A stretch of 64,000 bases of DNA, taken from NCBI GenBank assembly GCA_040753915.1, contig JBFMDN010000003.1:62001-126000 (forward strand). The letters are read 5' to 3'. This stretch comes from JBFMDN01 sp040753915. GTDB lineage: Bacteria; Desulfobacterota; Desulfomonilia; Desulfomonilales; Desulfomonilaceae. The position numbers and the translations under genes were made by a program. The notes under the pieces were generated by a model, which worked only from the letters and a program-made list of their open reading frames with translations, did not search any database and had not been told where the DNA came from. This document shows, in pieces, positions 8,398 to 18,030 of the stretch. Each line of letters opens with the position of its first letter. The stretch's first letter is position 1.

Positions 8398-9015
8398 TTA
8401 TGGGAGCGCTCCTGCCCGGGATGGCTCAAGAAGCTCCCCTTTGGAAGCGCCGAATAATATTCTGTCTATCATCTCCACCATTACATGCCCTATCAGCAAA
8501 TGGACCTCCTGAATCCGAGGAGTCGGTCCTCCAGCGACGACGAAATAGTAACGACACTCCCGCTGCATGGAGCTTCCATCCGGACCTCCGAGACCTATGG
8601 TCATCAGCCCCATGTCCCGAGCAACCCTCAGTGCTCTGATGACGTTAAGCGATTCTCCGGAGGTGCTTATACCCAAGGCTACGTCTCCCTGATGCCCCAA
8701 GGCCTTAATCTGTTTCTCAAAGACGGATTCGTAGCTGAAGTCGTTGGCAATGGCCGTCAGGACTGAGGTGTCCGTCGTCAGTGCGACTGCAGGCAGCGGA
8801 GGTCGATCAATCAAGTAACGGTTGACAAATTCTGCCGCGATGTGCTGGGCGTCAGCCGCGGATCCCCCGTTTCCGAACAGAAGAATTTTGTTTCCTCGTC
8901 CAAGTGCTCCCGCTACCGTCTGAATCGCCTGATCCAGAACATCCAGTTGTCCTTGAACAAAGTCCTCCTTGAGTCTGATGCTTTGCTTGAAGATCTCAAG
9001 GATGTCGTTTTTCAC
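8398..9015 (-). CDS. gmhA: Phosphoheptose isomerase GmhA (SIS domain)
   Basis: A 205-residue SIS-domain protein. It shows LLFGNGGSAADAQHIAAEFVNRY, LTTDTSVLTAIANDFSYE and ISTSGESLNVIRAL, the set found in sedoheptulose-7-phosphate isomerase, the first step of ADP-heptose synthesis for the lipopolysaccharide core. The start was placed at GTG 9015 with GAGAGGAG upstream, giving the normal family length; an in-frame ATG at 9084 would add 23 residues not seen in the family. DiaA is a close relative with a DNA-replication role, but the active-site motifs favour GmhA. No other heptose gene is nearby. Confidence 0.88.
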   Translation of the reverse strand: MKNDILEIFKQSIRLKEDFVQGQLDVLDQAIQTVAGALGRGNKILLFGNGGSAADAQHIAAEFVNRYLIDRPPLPAVALTTDTSVLTAIANDFSYESVFEKQIKALGHQGDVALGISTSGESLNVIRALRVARDMGLMTIGLGGPDGSSMQRECRYYFVVAGGPTPRIQEVHLLIGHVMVEMIDRILFGASKGELLEPSRAGALP

Positions 9016-9681
9016 CTTGGGGCTCCTCTCTCTCACGGGAACGCGCACCTCCGCAATAGTGATTCTCTTTATCATATTAACCATGAATTATGAAAGGTGA
9101 ATCTAGGACGCTGGGTAACCATTCGGTCACTCGGGAGGAAAATGCAGTACCAGACACCGGACTGTTCCGAGCCCACAGACCTGCTCAATCGCTGCAACCG
9201 ATGGAAAGAGACTAAGACGCCGTCCTTCTCCTCGTGGCGACACGGTCAGTCAAACGTCCGTTCAACGAAATGCAACGCTTGAGACGGCAGCGCTCCTCCC
9301 GTGTGTCGCGGGATCTGCCCGCAGGTGTGAACGGACACCAACCCCGGAGCTCGCCCATACGCGGTACAGACTTATCGTCTGGGGCTGGCCGGCCAGACAA
9401 CTGTCAACACGTGCGCTCCACGCGTGAAAAAATGACTGGCTTCCAATGCCCCATGCTTGATACAGTGGGAGGGGAACGTACGCGATGCAAGTCGTTCGAA
9501 GTCTGAATTCGAGGCTAGCCTGACGGCAGGCAGGACTGAGACATTCTTTTTTCCCACTCAAGCCCGTGCTGAGAGCTGAGAGAATCACCTCATCGCTGTT
9601 CCTCCGCGGAGACGGCTCTCGGGACGAAGTCGTATTCCCGTGCGAGCCATGCGTGCAGACGGAGTCAGGTCAAAAGATTTT
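9016..9681. other. Divergent gap between gmhA and the RNB ribonuclease
   Basis: About 660 bases with no supported gene. Open frames at 9262-9588 (minus) and 9234-9506 (plus) overlap each other, lack ribosome-binding sites and have low-quality composition. The gap contains a perfect palindrome CTGGCCGGCCAG at 9385-9396 within a longer GTCTGG...CCAGAC hairpin, and a small CCTG-ACGG-CAGG repeat near 9520-9535. Promoters for both neighbours should lie here; none is convincing. Confidence 0.4.
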
Positions 9682-11679
9682 ATGAAGCTGCAAAAGAACG
9701 ATGTTATAGATTTCTATGATGGCCGCCGGATCGGATGCGGGGTAGTGCTTGAAGTCAATGATCGGCGGTTGCGACTCCTGACGGAGCAAGGGAAGGAAGT
9801 CTCGATTTCGTCCAATCGCGTGCTCACTTCAGGGCCAATGCCGAGCTTTCCGGTCAGTGGTTCCCGAGACGAGCAGGTAAATGTGCTCCGCGAGATCTTC
9901 AACCGCAGAGAGCACATCAAAGAGTCGATAGACCTAGCAGAGCTTTGGGAAGTGGTAGGATCGGAGACGAGAAAGATCGAGGCTCAGGACTTGAGCGAGC
10001 TTCTGTTCGGCAGGAATCAAGACCTGGACCACCTGTCCGCATTGCTCAGGGCCGTTTTCGAAGACAGAATCTATTTCAAGATTCGGCCCGATGGCATAGA
10101 GGTTCCGACTCAGGAAAGAATTGAACAGGCCTTCATTCAACGCGACAAAGAGCTGGCTCGTGCGCAACTGATTTCCCGTTCCGCTGAGCTTCTCAGACGC
10201 CTGAAAAGCGGCCTCGACGTGAAGCCGGAAGATGCTCCGGAAGGCTTGATCTCGATGCTGGAAGAGGCAGCATTGTCCGGCAGCGACTGGAAAACGTTTA
10301 AGTCGGTCCGAGAGATTTTTTCGGAAGCAGGGCTTCCTCCTGACTGGAATCCGTTCAATGTCCTGGTGAGACTAGGTGTTTGGTCTGAGCACGAAAACCT
10401 CAAGCTGAGGGCCGAACGTATCCCGATAGAATTTTCTCCAGAGGCCATAGCGGAGGCGACCGACCAGGCCTCGAAACCACTCCCGGAACCGCAAGCAGAT
10501 CTCACCCACCTCGACGCGATCACGATTGACGCTGTGACCACTCGGGATGTGGACGACGCTCTCTCGATCACCAGGGACGGTCCGGATCTGACCGTTGGCA
10601 TTCACATAACTGACGTGGCACATTACGTCGAGCAAGATTCCCTGCTGGACCGTGAGATTCGGGAGCGGGCCACTTCCATCTACCTGCCGGACATGACAAT
10701 CCCGATGCTGCCTGCCATCCTGTCCGAGGATGCGGCCAGCCTGATAGCGGGGAAGCTTCGTCCTGCCGTAAGCGTGATAGCAACCTTCGGTCCGGATCTC
10801 GACCTGAAGCACCATACGATCGTTTGTTCCAGAATCGAGATTCGGGAAAGACTGTCTTACGAGGAGGTCGACGAGCGGGTGGGCATGAAGGGGGCTCCCG
10901 AGGCTCTCATGTTTGAAGTCGCTGAAGCGCTGCGGAAGAAACGGATCGAGGCGGGAGCCCTCATCTTCAAGGATCCTGAGATATCTGTGCATCTGTCGGA
11001 GAACGGCGACATCGAAGTGACCAGAAGAGATCGTGAATCCCCCTCCCAAATTGTTGTTTCTGAATTGATGATTCTGGCGAATCACCTCTTTGCCACGTTC
11101 CTCAAGGAGAAAGGCATCCCCGGAATTTTCAGGAGCCAACCCCCTCCCCTCGAGAAGATAGCCCTGGGCGACGAGGACGATCCGGTTCTGTCCTATCGAG
11201 CCAGGCGAGCTATGGCCAGAGGAGAGCTGAGCACGCGGCCGGCTCCCCATGCTACGCTGGGGCTTAGTGCATACACGACCGCGACGTCGCCACTCAGGCG
11301 GTACGTCGATCTCATCATTCAGCGCCAGATCAAGGCCGTGCTCATGGGTGCCCCCCCTCCCGTAGACGAGAAGCAAATGGAAGCTATTCTCTCGGAGATC
11401 TCGTTCCGACTGGAACGGGCATCACTGATGGAAAGGGAGCGGCAACGCTATTTCTTGCTGCGCTACTTGGAGAGCAGGAAGACACAGCCCTTTGAAGCAG
11501 TGGTCCTGTACCATTTTCCCAGATTTTATCTCGTGCAGATAACCGAATTGGGATTCAATGTGGCCCTGGGCAACACGGTCGGGGGGTCGCTCCGGCCGTA
11601 TGACCGCGTTATAATAAGGATCGAGAAAATAGATCCTCGTGAAGACAAGTTGACAGTCTCCTTGGGACGAGCTCTCTGA
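9682..11679 (+). CDS. RNB-domain exoribonuclease (RNase II/R family)
   Basis: A 665-residue ribonuclease. The catalytic RNB domain occupies the middle, with TIDAVTTRDVDDALSI carrying the Asp cluster that binds magnesium, followed by GIHITDVAHYV and TSIYLPDMTIPMLP. The later TSPLRRYVDLIIQRQ is the usual RNase II/R motif, and the last 65 residues look like an S1-type RNA-binding barrel. It degrades RNA from the 3' end. The family runs 640-810 residues, so this is a compact, divergent member. The start at ATG 9682 (MKLQKNDVI) is preferred over GTG 9640 because the upstream 14 residues look non-native, but the ribosome-binding site is weak either way. The kinase gene starts 3 bases after its stop. 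Confidence 0.82.
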   Translation: MKLQKNDVIDFYDGRRIGCGVVLEVNDRRLRLLTEQGKEVSISSNRVLTSGPMPSFPVSGSRDEQVNVLREIFNRREHIKESIDLAELWEVVGSETRKIEAQDLSELLFGRNQDLDHLSALLRAVFEDRIYFKIRPDGIEVPTQERIEQAFIQRDKELARAQLISRSAELLRRLKSGLDVKPEDAPEGLISMLEEAALSGSDWKTFKSVREIFSEAGLPPDWNPFNVLVRLGVWSEHENLKLRAERIPIEFSPEAIAEATDQASKPLPEPQADLTHLDAITIDAVTTRDVDDALSITRDGPDLTVGIHITDVAHYVEQDSLLDREIRERATSIYLPDMTIPMLPAILSEDAASLIAGKLRPAVSVIATFGPDLDLKHHTIVCSRIEIRERLSYEEVDERVGMKGAPEALMFEVAEALRKKRIEAGALIFKDPEISVHLSENGDIEVTRRDRESPSQIVVSELMILANHLFATFLKEKGIPGIFRSQPPPLEKIALGDEDDPVLSYRARRAMARGELSTRPAPHATLGLSAYTTATSPLRRYVDLIIQRQIKAVLMGAPPPVDEKQMEAILSEISFRLERASLMERERQRYFLLRYLESRKTQPFEAVVLYHFPRFYLVQITELGFNVALGNTVGGSLRPYDRVIIRIEKIDPREDKLTVSLGRAL

Positions 11680-11682
11680 ACC

Positions 11683-14600
11683 ATGACCGCAGAAAAGATT
11701 TCCATACGCATAGTGCCAACCCCAGCCACGCAGGACATCTCCTCCGATCAGGTAGCTCGACTGAGCCGTCTGACAAAACTGTCATCGGAGCGTGTGAGAG
11801 ATAGAGTCTCCAGAGGCAAGAGCATAATCATTGTAACGAACAACCACCCCAAAGTTCAGGATGTGGTCAAGCTTATCAAGTCCATGGGATTCTCCGTAGC
11901 CATAGGTCCCGCGCCTATTCGGAAGCTTTCGAGCCATGATAGTGCCCGCCGTCAGAAGCCTCGATCAATCGAGGGAGACGAATGGAGCGTGGGCGATATC
12001 ATCGAGAACCTCTATGAGGTCGTAGATATCAAGCAAGGCGGCATGGGGGCTGTGTACGTAGTTCGTCACAGACGTTGGAATTCCATGATGGCCATTAAAT
12101 CCCTCCTTCGAAGGCTGCGAAAAAATGATGAGGACCGCGCACTTTTCGTCAAGGAAGCCGAGACATGGATAGATATCGGATTTCATCCAAATATCGCAGC
12201 TTGCTTTTATGTCCGCAATATTGCGGACAGTCCGCGAATATTCATTGAGTATGTCGATGGAGGCGCGCTCAATGAATGGCTGAATCGCAGGCAGGTGGGA
12301 TGGGGCCTCGTGCTCGATCTCATGATCCAGGTGAGCGATGGATTGCACCACGCTCACAGCAAGGGACTCGTTCACAGGGATGTGAAGCCGGGGAATTGCA
12401 TGATCACGAAGGACGGTATCTTGAAGGTCACGGATTTCGGCCTCACGAAACGCCGTCAAATGCCCGGCTCTGAGTCGTCGACAGACTCGCGTGGCGTAGA
12501 CAGTACAACAATAGAGCGTGAGTCGATCACCGCGGCCGGAATGGGGACTCCCGGATATATGGCTCCGGAAATGTGGATACCGTGTGCGGAAGTAGGGCCG
12601 GCAGCCGACATTTATGCGTTCGGGGTGATGTTCTTCGAGCTATGCTGCGGGCGAAAACCATTTGTTATCAAGCCGGGAGAGAGACGGGACAAGCTGGCTC
12701 TGGCCCATGTCAAGAAGCCACCCCCTCGGCCGCGATCTCTGCGCCCCGATCTCTCTGGAGCCATAGAAGAAATCATTCTCAAGTGTCTGAACAAGAGCCC
12801 GGGGGACCGCTACGCCTCTTTCAGGGAGATCAGGAGTGCTTTGGAAGCCGCATACGAGGAGATCCTCAAACGCCCCTTCACTCGCGAGCCCCCTGATGAG
12901 GTGAAACTCCTCTCTGACGCGTTGAACAACCGGGCAGTTTCACTGATGGACCTCAACCATCGGGAAGAAGCAGTCATGGCGCTCAAGAAGGCGCTGGAGG
13001 CCGACCCTCATCATCCCGAAGCCGTCTACAACATGGGTATCATCGAGTGGCAGGAATCGGGCAATCCAGACTGGGAGGTTGTCGTCAAGCTCGAGGAGGT
13101 CGTTAAGACTCCCGAGTACGTGGGGCGAGGATCAGAGCTCCTGGCCCGCTGCTTGCTCACTCTGGGAGATGCGGACCGCGCATTGAAGGCATGCGAGCAT
13201 GCTTCTTCAGCCGATTCAGAGAATGGGGGGGGATCCAAGTCGTATGCAATCGCGCTCATCGGAGTCGGAAGAAGCAGTGGAGCTATCGATCAGCTCGAGA
13301 GGTACCTTGATCGGTTTCCTACCGACGATGAAGCCAGAGGGTGGCTCGTCGCAGCGCTCGCGGACCAGGGTAGGGGAGCGGAGGCGCTATCCTGGTTGGA
13401 ATCTCTACCGAAGAGCTCGGAGCTTTTCGGCCTCACGATAGACGAGATCCGGAGTTCGTTCGTCTTTTCCGGACTCTCTGAAAAAGTGGTCCTCGAAGGC
13501 CATACGGGATGGGTCATGTGTCTCGCCCATTTCCCACAATCCGAACAGCTCATCAGCGTTGGCCGCGACCGGGCTATCAAGATATGGGACATGGCTACAG
13601 GAAGCACGCTCAAGAGCCTGACTGTAGTCGGAGAGCCTCCTTCCCGTCTCTGGGTATCACCTGATGAAAGACTCCTGGCTCTTGCGGAGCATCGGGAGGG
13701 AGCCCCCGTCAGGATACTGGATCTAGAATCGGGTCGCTTCGTCGGACACCTGCACGCCCAGGAAGGGCGCGTCACCGATGTGGCCTTCTCCCCTGACGGA
13801 AAACACATCCTCACCGTGGTGGCAAAAGGGTTTGCCCGTCTGTGGGAGACGAGCGGCTTCAAGGCGGAGGCGAATTTCAGGATTCCGAGTCACTCTGCAG
13901 CGGCCATCGTGTCTGCCGAGCCGGACAAGCTTGACCTCATGATTGCTAGTCTGGATCGGACCGTGAAGCGTGTTTTTCTCCAGGACATGAATACGCAGGT
14001 TTTCGATCGCGAGCACACGGAGATCATAACCGGCCTGAATGCTTGGAAAGGAGGGAACCGTCTTATCACGTGGGGGAAGGACAGACAGGTCCTTGTCTGG
14101 GACGGTGAAGCAGGAGTAGTGGTCAGCCGGCTGAAAGCACATCAGGAGCAAGTCACCGAAGCCGCCGTGAATCCCGTGAAGAATCTTGTCGCGAGCTACG
14201 ATCCCAAGTCTGGCATCAAAGTCTGGGATGCTGCCCATGGTTTCGTGCTTCGCACTTTCCCTGGCGGTGACAGCGAAGTCCATGGTCTCGCTTTTTCGTC
14301 CGACGGCCAAACTCTGTTCGCTGGGGGAAGAGATATGGTGGTGCGTGGCTGGGACGTACGGGGGAGACCGATGGTCCCGGATCTTGCACTGGCCAAGATC
14401 AGAGCAGTCAAGAAGCAAATGAAATCCGACCGGAAGTTCAACGTCATGATCCAGGCCGCCACGAAGGCTGTGAAGAGAGGGGCCTATGCCATGGCGTACA
14501 CTTTGCTCCGCGACGCACAGACCTTGCCGGGGTACGAGAGGTCAGAAGTCGCTCTGGAATTGCTGTGGCGCATGCGGGAGCGGGGAGTGCGTTTGGGGCT

Positions 14601-15540
14601 TCTCGGAGGCTGGAAGCGCAAATCTCTGGAGACACCGTCCGCTGTTATGGATGCCCGGTTCTCACCTTCCGGTATCAACTTCGTGACAGCACATTCTGAC
14701 CACCTCATCAGGATGTGGAGCACCAAGACCGGTGAGTGTTTGAAAGCGCTGGCCGGGCACACCAATCTTGTGGCGTGCCTCGAGTTGTCCGCCAATGGCC
14801 GCGAGGCAATAACAGGCGGCGACGATCGCACAGTTCGATTGTGGGATCTGCACTCGGGCCGCAACATCAACATCCTAAAGGGACACTCCCAAAGCGTGAG
14901 CTGTGTAGCGTATTCGCGGGATGGGAACATGGCTCTTTCGGGGTCATGGGACACGACTATTCGGGTTTGGCGATTGCCGGAGGGAGTTCTTGTCCGCACC
15001 CTGAAGGGGCACGAAGACCGTGTAACGGCGGCTGTTTTCGTCAATGACTCCGAGCACCTGGTCTCGGCCGGATTCGAGGGCATCATAAAGATGTGGGATG
15101 TCTCCTCTGGACGGGTGCTCCGGGAGCTCAGAGGACACAAGGATCGTGTTACGTGCATGACGGCCTCCAGCAGGGGAAACCTTCTTCTCTCGGGGTCTGA
15201 CGACGGATGCGTGAGAGTCTGGGATATGCGCACAGGGTCCTGCGTGAGGACCGTCCGCGTCTCGGAATCCGGCGTCAAGGCTGTGGCATGGTCGCCCGAC
15301 CAGAAGTTTTTTGCTACCGGAACAGATGATGCTGTGGTCGGAATGTGGGGCATTGCTAAGGGAAAGTGCTACAGGGAATTCCGGGGGCACTCTCGAGAGA
15401 TCACAGCGGTCCAATTCTCTTCCAATCAGCGATTCCTACTCAGCGCTTCGTCTGATGGATTTGTCATGATATGGGAGCTCGACTGGCATTGGAAATTTGA
15501 CGGAGGAAAAGGATCCCAGGCGGTGGAAGAGAAGTCATGA
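11683..15540 (+). CDS. Ser/Thr protein kinase with TPR and two WD40 propellers
   Basis: A 1285-residue Hanks-type kinase. Residues 1-90 form a small unidentified domain. The kinase domain (about 105-390) has all the key motifs: KQGGMGAVY loop, Lys in MAIK, HRDVKPGN, DFG in VTDFGLTK and GTPGYMAPE. Two or more TPR-like repeats follow (about 410-600), then seven WD40 repeats (600-890), a helical linker (890-985), and seven more WD40 repeats (985-1270) with the usual GH...WD pattern. No transmembrane helix was seen, so it should be cytoplasmic. It starts 3 bases after the ribonuclease stop and is almost certainly co-transcribed with it. The propellers probably hold protein partners. Targets cannot be read from the sequence. 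Confidence 0.9.
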   Translation: MTAEKISIRIVPTPATQDISSDQVARLSRLTKLSSERVRDRVSRGKSIIIVTNNHPKVQDVVKLIKSMGFSVAIGPAPIRKLSSHDSARRQKPRSIEGDEWSVGDIIENLYEVVDIKQGGMGAVYVVRHRRWNSMMAIKSLLRRLRKNDEDRALFVKEAETWIDIGFHPNIAACFYVRNIADSPRIFIEYVDGGALNEWLNRRQVGWGLVLDLMIQVSDGLHHAHSKGLVHRDVKPGNCMITKDGILKVTDFGLTKRRQMPGSESSTDSRGVDSTTIERESITAAGMGTPGYMAPEMWIPCAEVGPAADIYAFGVMFFELCCGRKPFVIKPGERRDKLALAHVKKPPPRPRSLRPDLSGAIEEIILKCLNKSPGDRYASFREIRSALEAAYEEILKRPFTREPPDEVKLLSDALNNRAVSLMDLNHREEAVMALKKALEADPHHPEAVYNMGIIEWQESGNPDWEVVVKLEEVVKTPEYVGRGSELLARCLLTLGDADRALKACEHASSADSENGGGSKSYAIALIGVGRSSGAIDQLERYLDRFPTDDEARGWLVAALADQGRGAEALSWLESLPKSSELFGLTIDEIRSSFVFSGLSEKVVLEGHTGWVMCLAHFPQSEQLISVGRDRAIKIWDMATGSTLKSLTVVGEPPSRLWVSPDERLLALAEHREGAPVRILDLESGRFVGHLHAQEGRVTDVAFSPDGKHILTVVAKGFARLWETSGFKAEANFRIPSHSAAAIVSAEPDKLDLMIASLDRTVKRVFLQDMNTQVFDREHTEIITGLNAWKGGNRLITWGKDRQVLVWDGEAGVVVSRLKAHQEQVTEAAVNPVKNLVASYDPKSGIKVWDAAHGFVLRTFPGGDSEVHGLAFSSDGQTLFAGGRDMVVRGWDVRGRPMVPDLALAKIRAVKKQMKSDRKFNVMIQAATKAVKRGAYAMAYTLLRDAQTLPGYERSEVALELLWRMRERGVRLGLLGGWKRKSLETPSAVMDARFSPSGINFVTAHSDHLIRMWSTKTGECLKALAGHTNLVACLELSANGREAITGGDDRTVRLWDLHSGRNINILKGHSQSVSCVAYSRDGNMALSGSWDTTIRVWRLPEGVLVRTLKGHEDRVTAAVFVNDSEHLVSAGFEGIIKMWDVSSGRVLRELRGHKDRVTCMTASSRGNLLLSGSDDGCVRVWDMRTGSCVRTVRVSESGVKAVAWSPDQKFFATGTDDAVVGMWGIAKGKCYREFRGHSREITAVQFSSNQRFLLSASSDGFVMIWELDWHWKFDGGKGSQAVEEKS

Positions 15541-15597
15541 TGAGTGGGAGAAAAGAACCCTGGTATAAAATAGCCATACGCAGAGTTCGTTCGATTC

Positions 15598-16293
15598 ATG
15601 GAACGTCAACTGCCAATATTCTCCGAGGACCATAATAGGTATTCGATGCAGACGATAGGTTATCACAAGAATTCATGGAATTTGGCACGAATTGAGAAAG
15701 ATCTGGAGAGCATCCTGAGGTCGCGATATAAGGTGGTCCTTTCCGGAAGAGGATTGGTCACCGCCGCGGTTCTGGTCCCCTTGCTCGCTAAAGAGGGCGA
15801 AGCTCACGTCCTTCTGACGAAGAGATCGGATCAGGTGGAGCACCACAAGGGGGAGATCTCGTTCCCGGGAGGCAAGTTGGATCCTACCGACCGAGACCTG
15901 CAGGCCTGCGCACTGAGAGAGACTGAAGAGGAGATAGGCGTGGCTCCCAGCGATGTGCGCATCGTGGGAGAACTGGACGACTTCTATACGGTGGCCACTC
16001 ATTTCCACGTAGTACCCTTCGTAGGCATAATTCCATACCCTTACCACTTTCGACCCAGCTCCCGCGAGATCGCAAGCCTGCTCAATGTGCCTCTGCGCAT
16101 CTTTTTCGAGCCTCATCGGCGACGGGAAGAAATCTGGACTTTCCACGGCCAGAGCGTCGAAGTCGTATCGTACTTGTGGGAAGGGCACAACATCTGGGGG
16201 GCTACGGCCAGGATCCTCAAACATCTCGCAGAAGTCCTTGCGAATGGAAGGCCCGTGACGGAGGTTGGTCCCTCAAATGCCCAATACCCTTGA
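15598..16293 (+). CDS. Nudix hydrolase, CoA pyrophosphatase type
   Basis: A protein of up to 231 residues with a Nudix fold. It has FPGGKLDPTDRDLQACALRETEEEIG, combining the Nudix box (RETEEEIG) with the LPGG..-P-D signature of the UPF0035/CoA-pyrophosphatase subfamily, which splits coenzyme A or its oxidised forms into 3',5'-ADP and phosphopantetheine. The start is uncertain: ATG 15598, or the in-frame ATG at 15646, which would remove 16 residues. It follows the kinase by 57 bases and may share its transcript. Confidence 0.82.
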   Translation: MERQLPIFSEDHNRYSMQTIGYHKNSWNLARIEKDLESILRSRYKVVLSGRGLVTAAVLVPLLAKEGEAHVLLTKRSDQVEHHKGEISFPGGKLDPTDRDLQACALRETEEEIGVAPSDVRIVGELDDFYTVATHFHVVPFVGIIPYPYHFRPSSREIASLLNVPLRIFFEPHRRREEIWTFHGQSVEVVSYLWEGHNIWGATARILKHLAEVLANGRPVTEVGPSNAQYP

Positions 16294-16353
16294 ACAGGGG
16301 GATATTGGAGGATTGCCAGAGACTTGCCCGTCCAAGGGCTTTTGGGGGACACC

Positions 16354-16989
16354 ATGAGCAATGCAGAAGACGCGCCGGACGCCCTTCATGACTTCCCGGA
16401 GGACTTTCGAGAATGCATCAGGTTTCACCGGCATACCTGTCCAGGACTCGCCATTGGATACGCAGCAGCTAAAATAGGAGCGGAGGCCCTTGGAGCAGCC
16501 CCTTCCCAAGACGAAGAATTGGTGGCCGTGGTCGAGAATGATTCATGCGCGGTGGACGCAGTCCAGGTGCTGCTCGGATGTACCTTCGGAAAGGGCAATC
16601 TGGTGTTTCGAGACTGGGGAAAACAAGTGTTTACATTTGTGGATCGAACTAACCTGAAAGCCGTTCGCGTTTCTTTTGTCGGCGAGGTACCCTTCAGAAG
16701 AGAACGCCGTGAATTGCGAGACTCGATGCGTGTGCGCGGCGCCACCCCTGACGATGAGCTGCAGTTGGAAAGGCTCAAGCATCGAGCAATAGCCGAGATC
16801 ATCTCCGATCCTGGGCGCTTCTTCACGGTCCGAGAGATCCCGTGTGAGCTTCCGCCGAGGACAACCGTTGTGAAAACGAGTACATGTTCTGTGTGCGCCG
16901 AAGAGGTCGTGGTCCAGAAGCTTGTAGAACGGGCCGGCCGGAAGATCTGCAAGGAATGCGAGATGCGTGCAGGCCTGGCGCGGCAATGA
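16354..16989 (+). CDS. FmdE-family protein with C-terminal zinc ribbon
   Basis: A 211-residue protein related to FmdE, named after subunit E of molybdenum formylmethanofuran dehydrogenase. The core has RFHRHTCPGLAIGY and VENDSCAVDAVQVLLGCTFGKGN, conserved His and Cys positions that can bind a metal. The C-terminus carries a C4 zinc ribbon, CSVC about 20 residues before CKEC. Many anaerobes that do not make methane carry such proteins, and their reaction is not settled. The start ATG 16354 follows GGGGGAC. It lies between the Nudix and metallo-hydrolase genes on the same strand. Confidence 0.82.
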   Translation: MSNAEDAPDALHDFPEDFRECIRFHRHTCPGLAIGYAAAKIGAEALGAAPSQDEELVAVVENDSCAVDAVQVLLGCTFGKGNLVFRDWGKQVFTFVDRTNLKAVRVSFVGEVPFRRERRELRDSMRVRGATPDDELQLERLKHRAIAEIISDPGRFFTVREIPCELPPRTTVVKTSTCSVCAEEVVVQKLVERAGRKICKECEMRAGLARQ

Positions 16990-17066
16990 CCGGCAGGAGC
17001 TGTGCCGCTGAGAGAATCGTCTTTGTGGAGTCAGTTGTGACGAGCTTAGAATAAGGAACAGAGAAA

Positions 17067-17732
17067 ATGAAGATTGGAGATCAGTTGTACGCGTACCTCT
17101 GGCAAGACACCAGGGAGAACAATTGCAACAGTGTTTTCATCGATGGGCAAGTACCTTTGCTGATCGATCCGGGACATCTCCGCCGCGTCAATACGCTTTT
17201 CGGGAGAATCGCCCGCGACGGGATAGACCCGGCACGCATCAAGGCCGTCATATGCACACACGGACATCCCGATCATATTGAAGGAACCTTGGCCTTTCGA
17301 GATGCCGGTGTCAAGATAGGTATCTCCCAGCGGGAGGAAAGGTTTGTTGAAGATGTGGGCCGCCCCATGTACCTCCAGATGGGGGCAACGATGCCGGATT
17401 ACCGCGTCGATTTCTACCTGGAAGAGGGAGACCTCACGATCGGACGGCACGAGCTCCAGGTCTTGATGACCCCAGGTCACAGTCCGGGAAGCATTTCGCT
17501 TTACTGGCCTCGGCACAAAGTGCTCATAACAGGCGATGTGGTCTTCATGCAGAGCGTCGGACGGTCGGATCTTCCCGGAGGTGATCCCAACATACTGAAA
17601 GAAAGCATAGAGCGGCTGTCAAAGCTTCCGGTTGAGCTCCTTATTCCGGGCCACGGTCCGCTCGTGCAAGGATCTGCGCGCGTCCGGAGCAACTTTGACT
17701 ACGTGAAGAAGATGTTCTTCAACGCACGGTAG
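17067..17732 (+). CDS. Metallo-beta-lactamase-fold hydrolase
   Basis: A 221-residue MBL-fold protein. It has the metal-binding THGHPDH at about residue 65, then TPGHSPGS, ITGDVVF and a late PGHG, giving the full set of His and Asp ligands for two metals. This is the glyoxalase II-like branch; the substrate (thioester, lactone or other) cannot be told from sequence. The start ATG 17067 follows AAGGAAC. A hairpin right after the stop probably ends the transcript. Confidence 0.85.
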   Translation: MKIGDQLYAYLWQDTRENNCNSVFIDGQVPLLIDPGHLRRVNTLFGRIARDGIDPARIKAVICTHGHPDHIEGTLAFRDAGVKIGISQREERFVEDVGRPMYLQMGATMPDYRVDFYLEEGDLTIGRHELQVLMTPGHSPGSISLYWPRHKVLITGDVVFMQSVGRSDLPGGDPNILKESIERLSKLPVELLIPGHGPLVQGSARVRSNFDYVKKMFFNAR

Positions 17733-17735
17733 CGT

Positions 17736-17771
17736 GTTCAAAAATTCGGCAGGCCAGCCGGTATTTTGAAC
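17736..17771 (+). terminator. Hairpin just after the MBL-fold gene
   Basis: GTTCAAAA plus CGGC pair with GCCG plus TTTTGAAC around AGGCCA, beginning 4 bases after the stop codon. Only a short T-rich stretch follows, so termination strength is uncertain. Confidence 0.5.
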
Positions 17772-17947
17772 TTCCTGTCGTCTAATCATTTCAATGCGAT
17801 AGTAAAAACCATCTTTGGGTGTGCAAAAATTTTGACAAATATCTGCTTTCAGGCTAGCGGGTCGACAGGAGGAATAAGAGGCGATGATGGGGCCAAGCCC
17901 TTGACATGTAAGATGAAGATGGCATTATTCCCGTTGAGCCGTTTCCG

Positions 17948-17963
17948 TGGCACAGAGTTTGCT
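17948..17963 (+). promoter_or_regulatory. Sigma-54 (RpoN) promoter
   Basis: TGGCAC at 17948-17953, five bases, then TTGCT at 17959-17963, an exact fit to the -24/-12 consensus. Transcription would begin near 17974. It lies upstream of the exported VCBS-like gene and of the intrinsic terminator at 18001-18030. A TTGACA-like box with a poor -10 also lies just upstream at 17901. An NtrC-type activator is encoded at 42814. Confidence 0.65.
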
Positions 17964-18000
17964 CACGTTCTTGGTCAGACAACAATCTATTCCTCCTACG

Positions 18001-18030
18001 CCAACTGCTTTTGTCAGTTGGTTTTTTTTT
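18001..18030 (+). terminator. Intrinsic terminator ahead of the VCBS-like gene
   Basis: CCAACTG pairs with CAGTTGG around a 7-base loop and is followed at once by nine T residues. It stands between the sigma-54 promoter and the gene starting at 18061, so it would either end a short RNA of about 57 bases or act as an attenuator. The stretch before it contains CTCCTA (17993-17998), complementary to TAGGAG at 18030-18035. Confidence 0.7.

Noticed and set aside
9262..9588. Minus-strand frame of 108 codons in the gmhA/RNB gap
   Set aside because: No ribosome-binding site; overlaps another frame on the plus strand; composition unlike a protein.
10372..11376. Minus-strand frame of 334 codons
   Set aside because: Antisense shadow of the RNB ribonuclease, whose catalytic motifs are clear on the plus strand.
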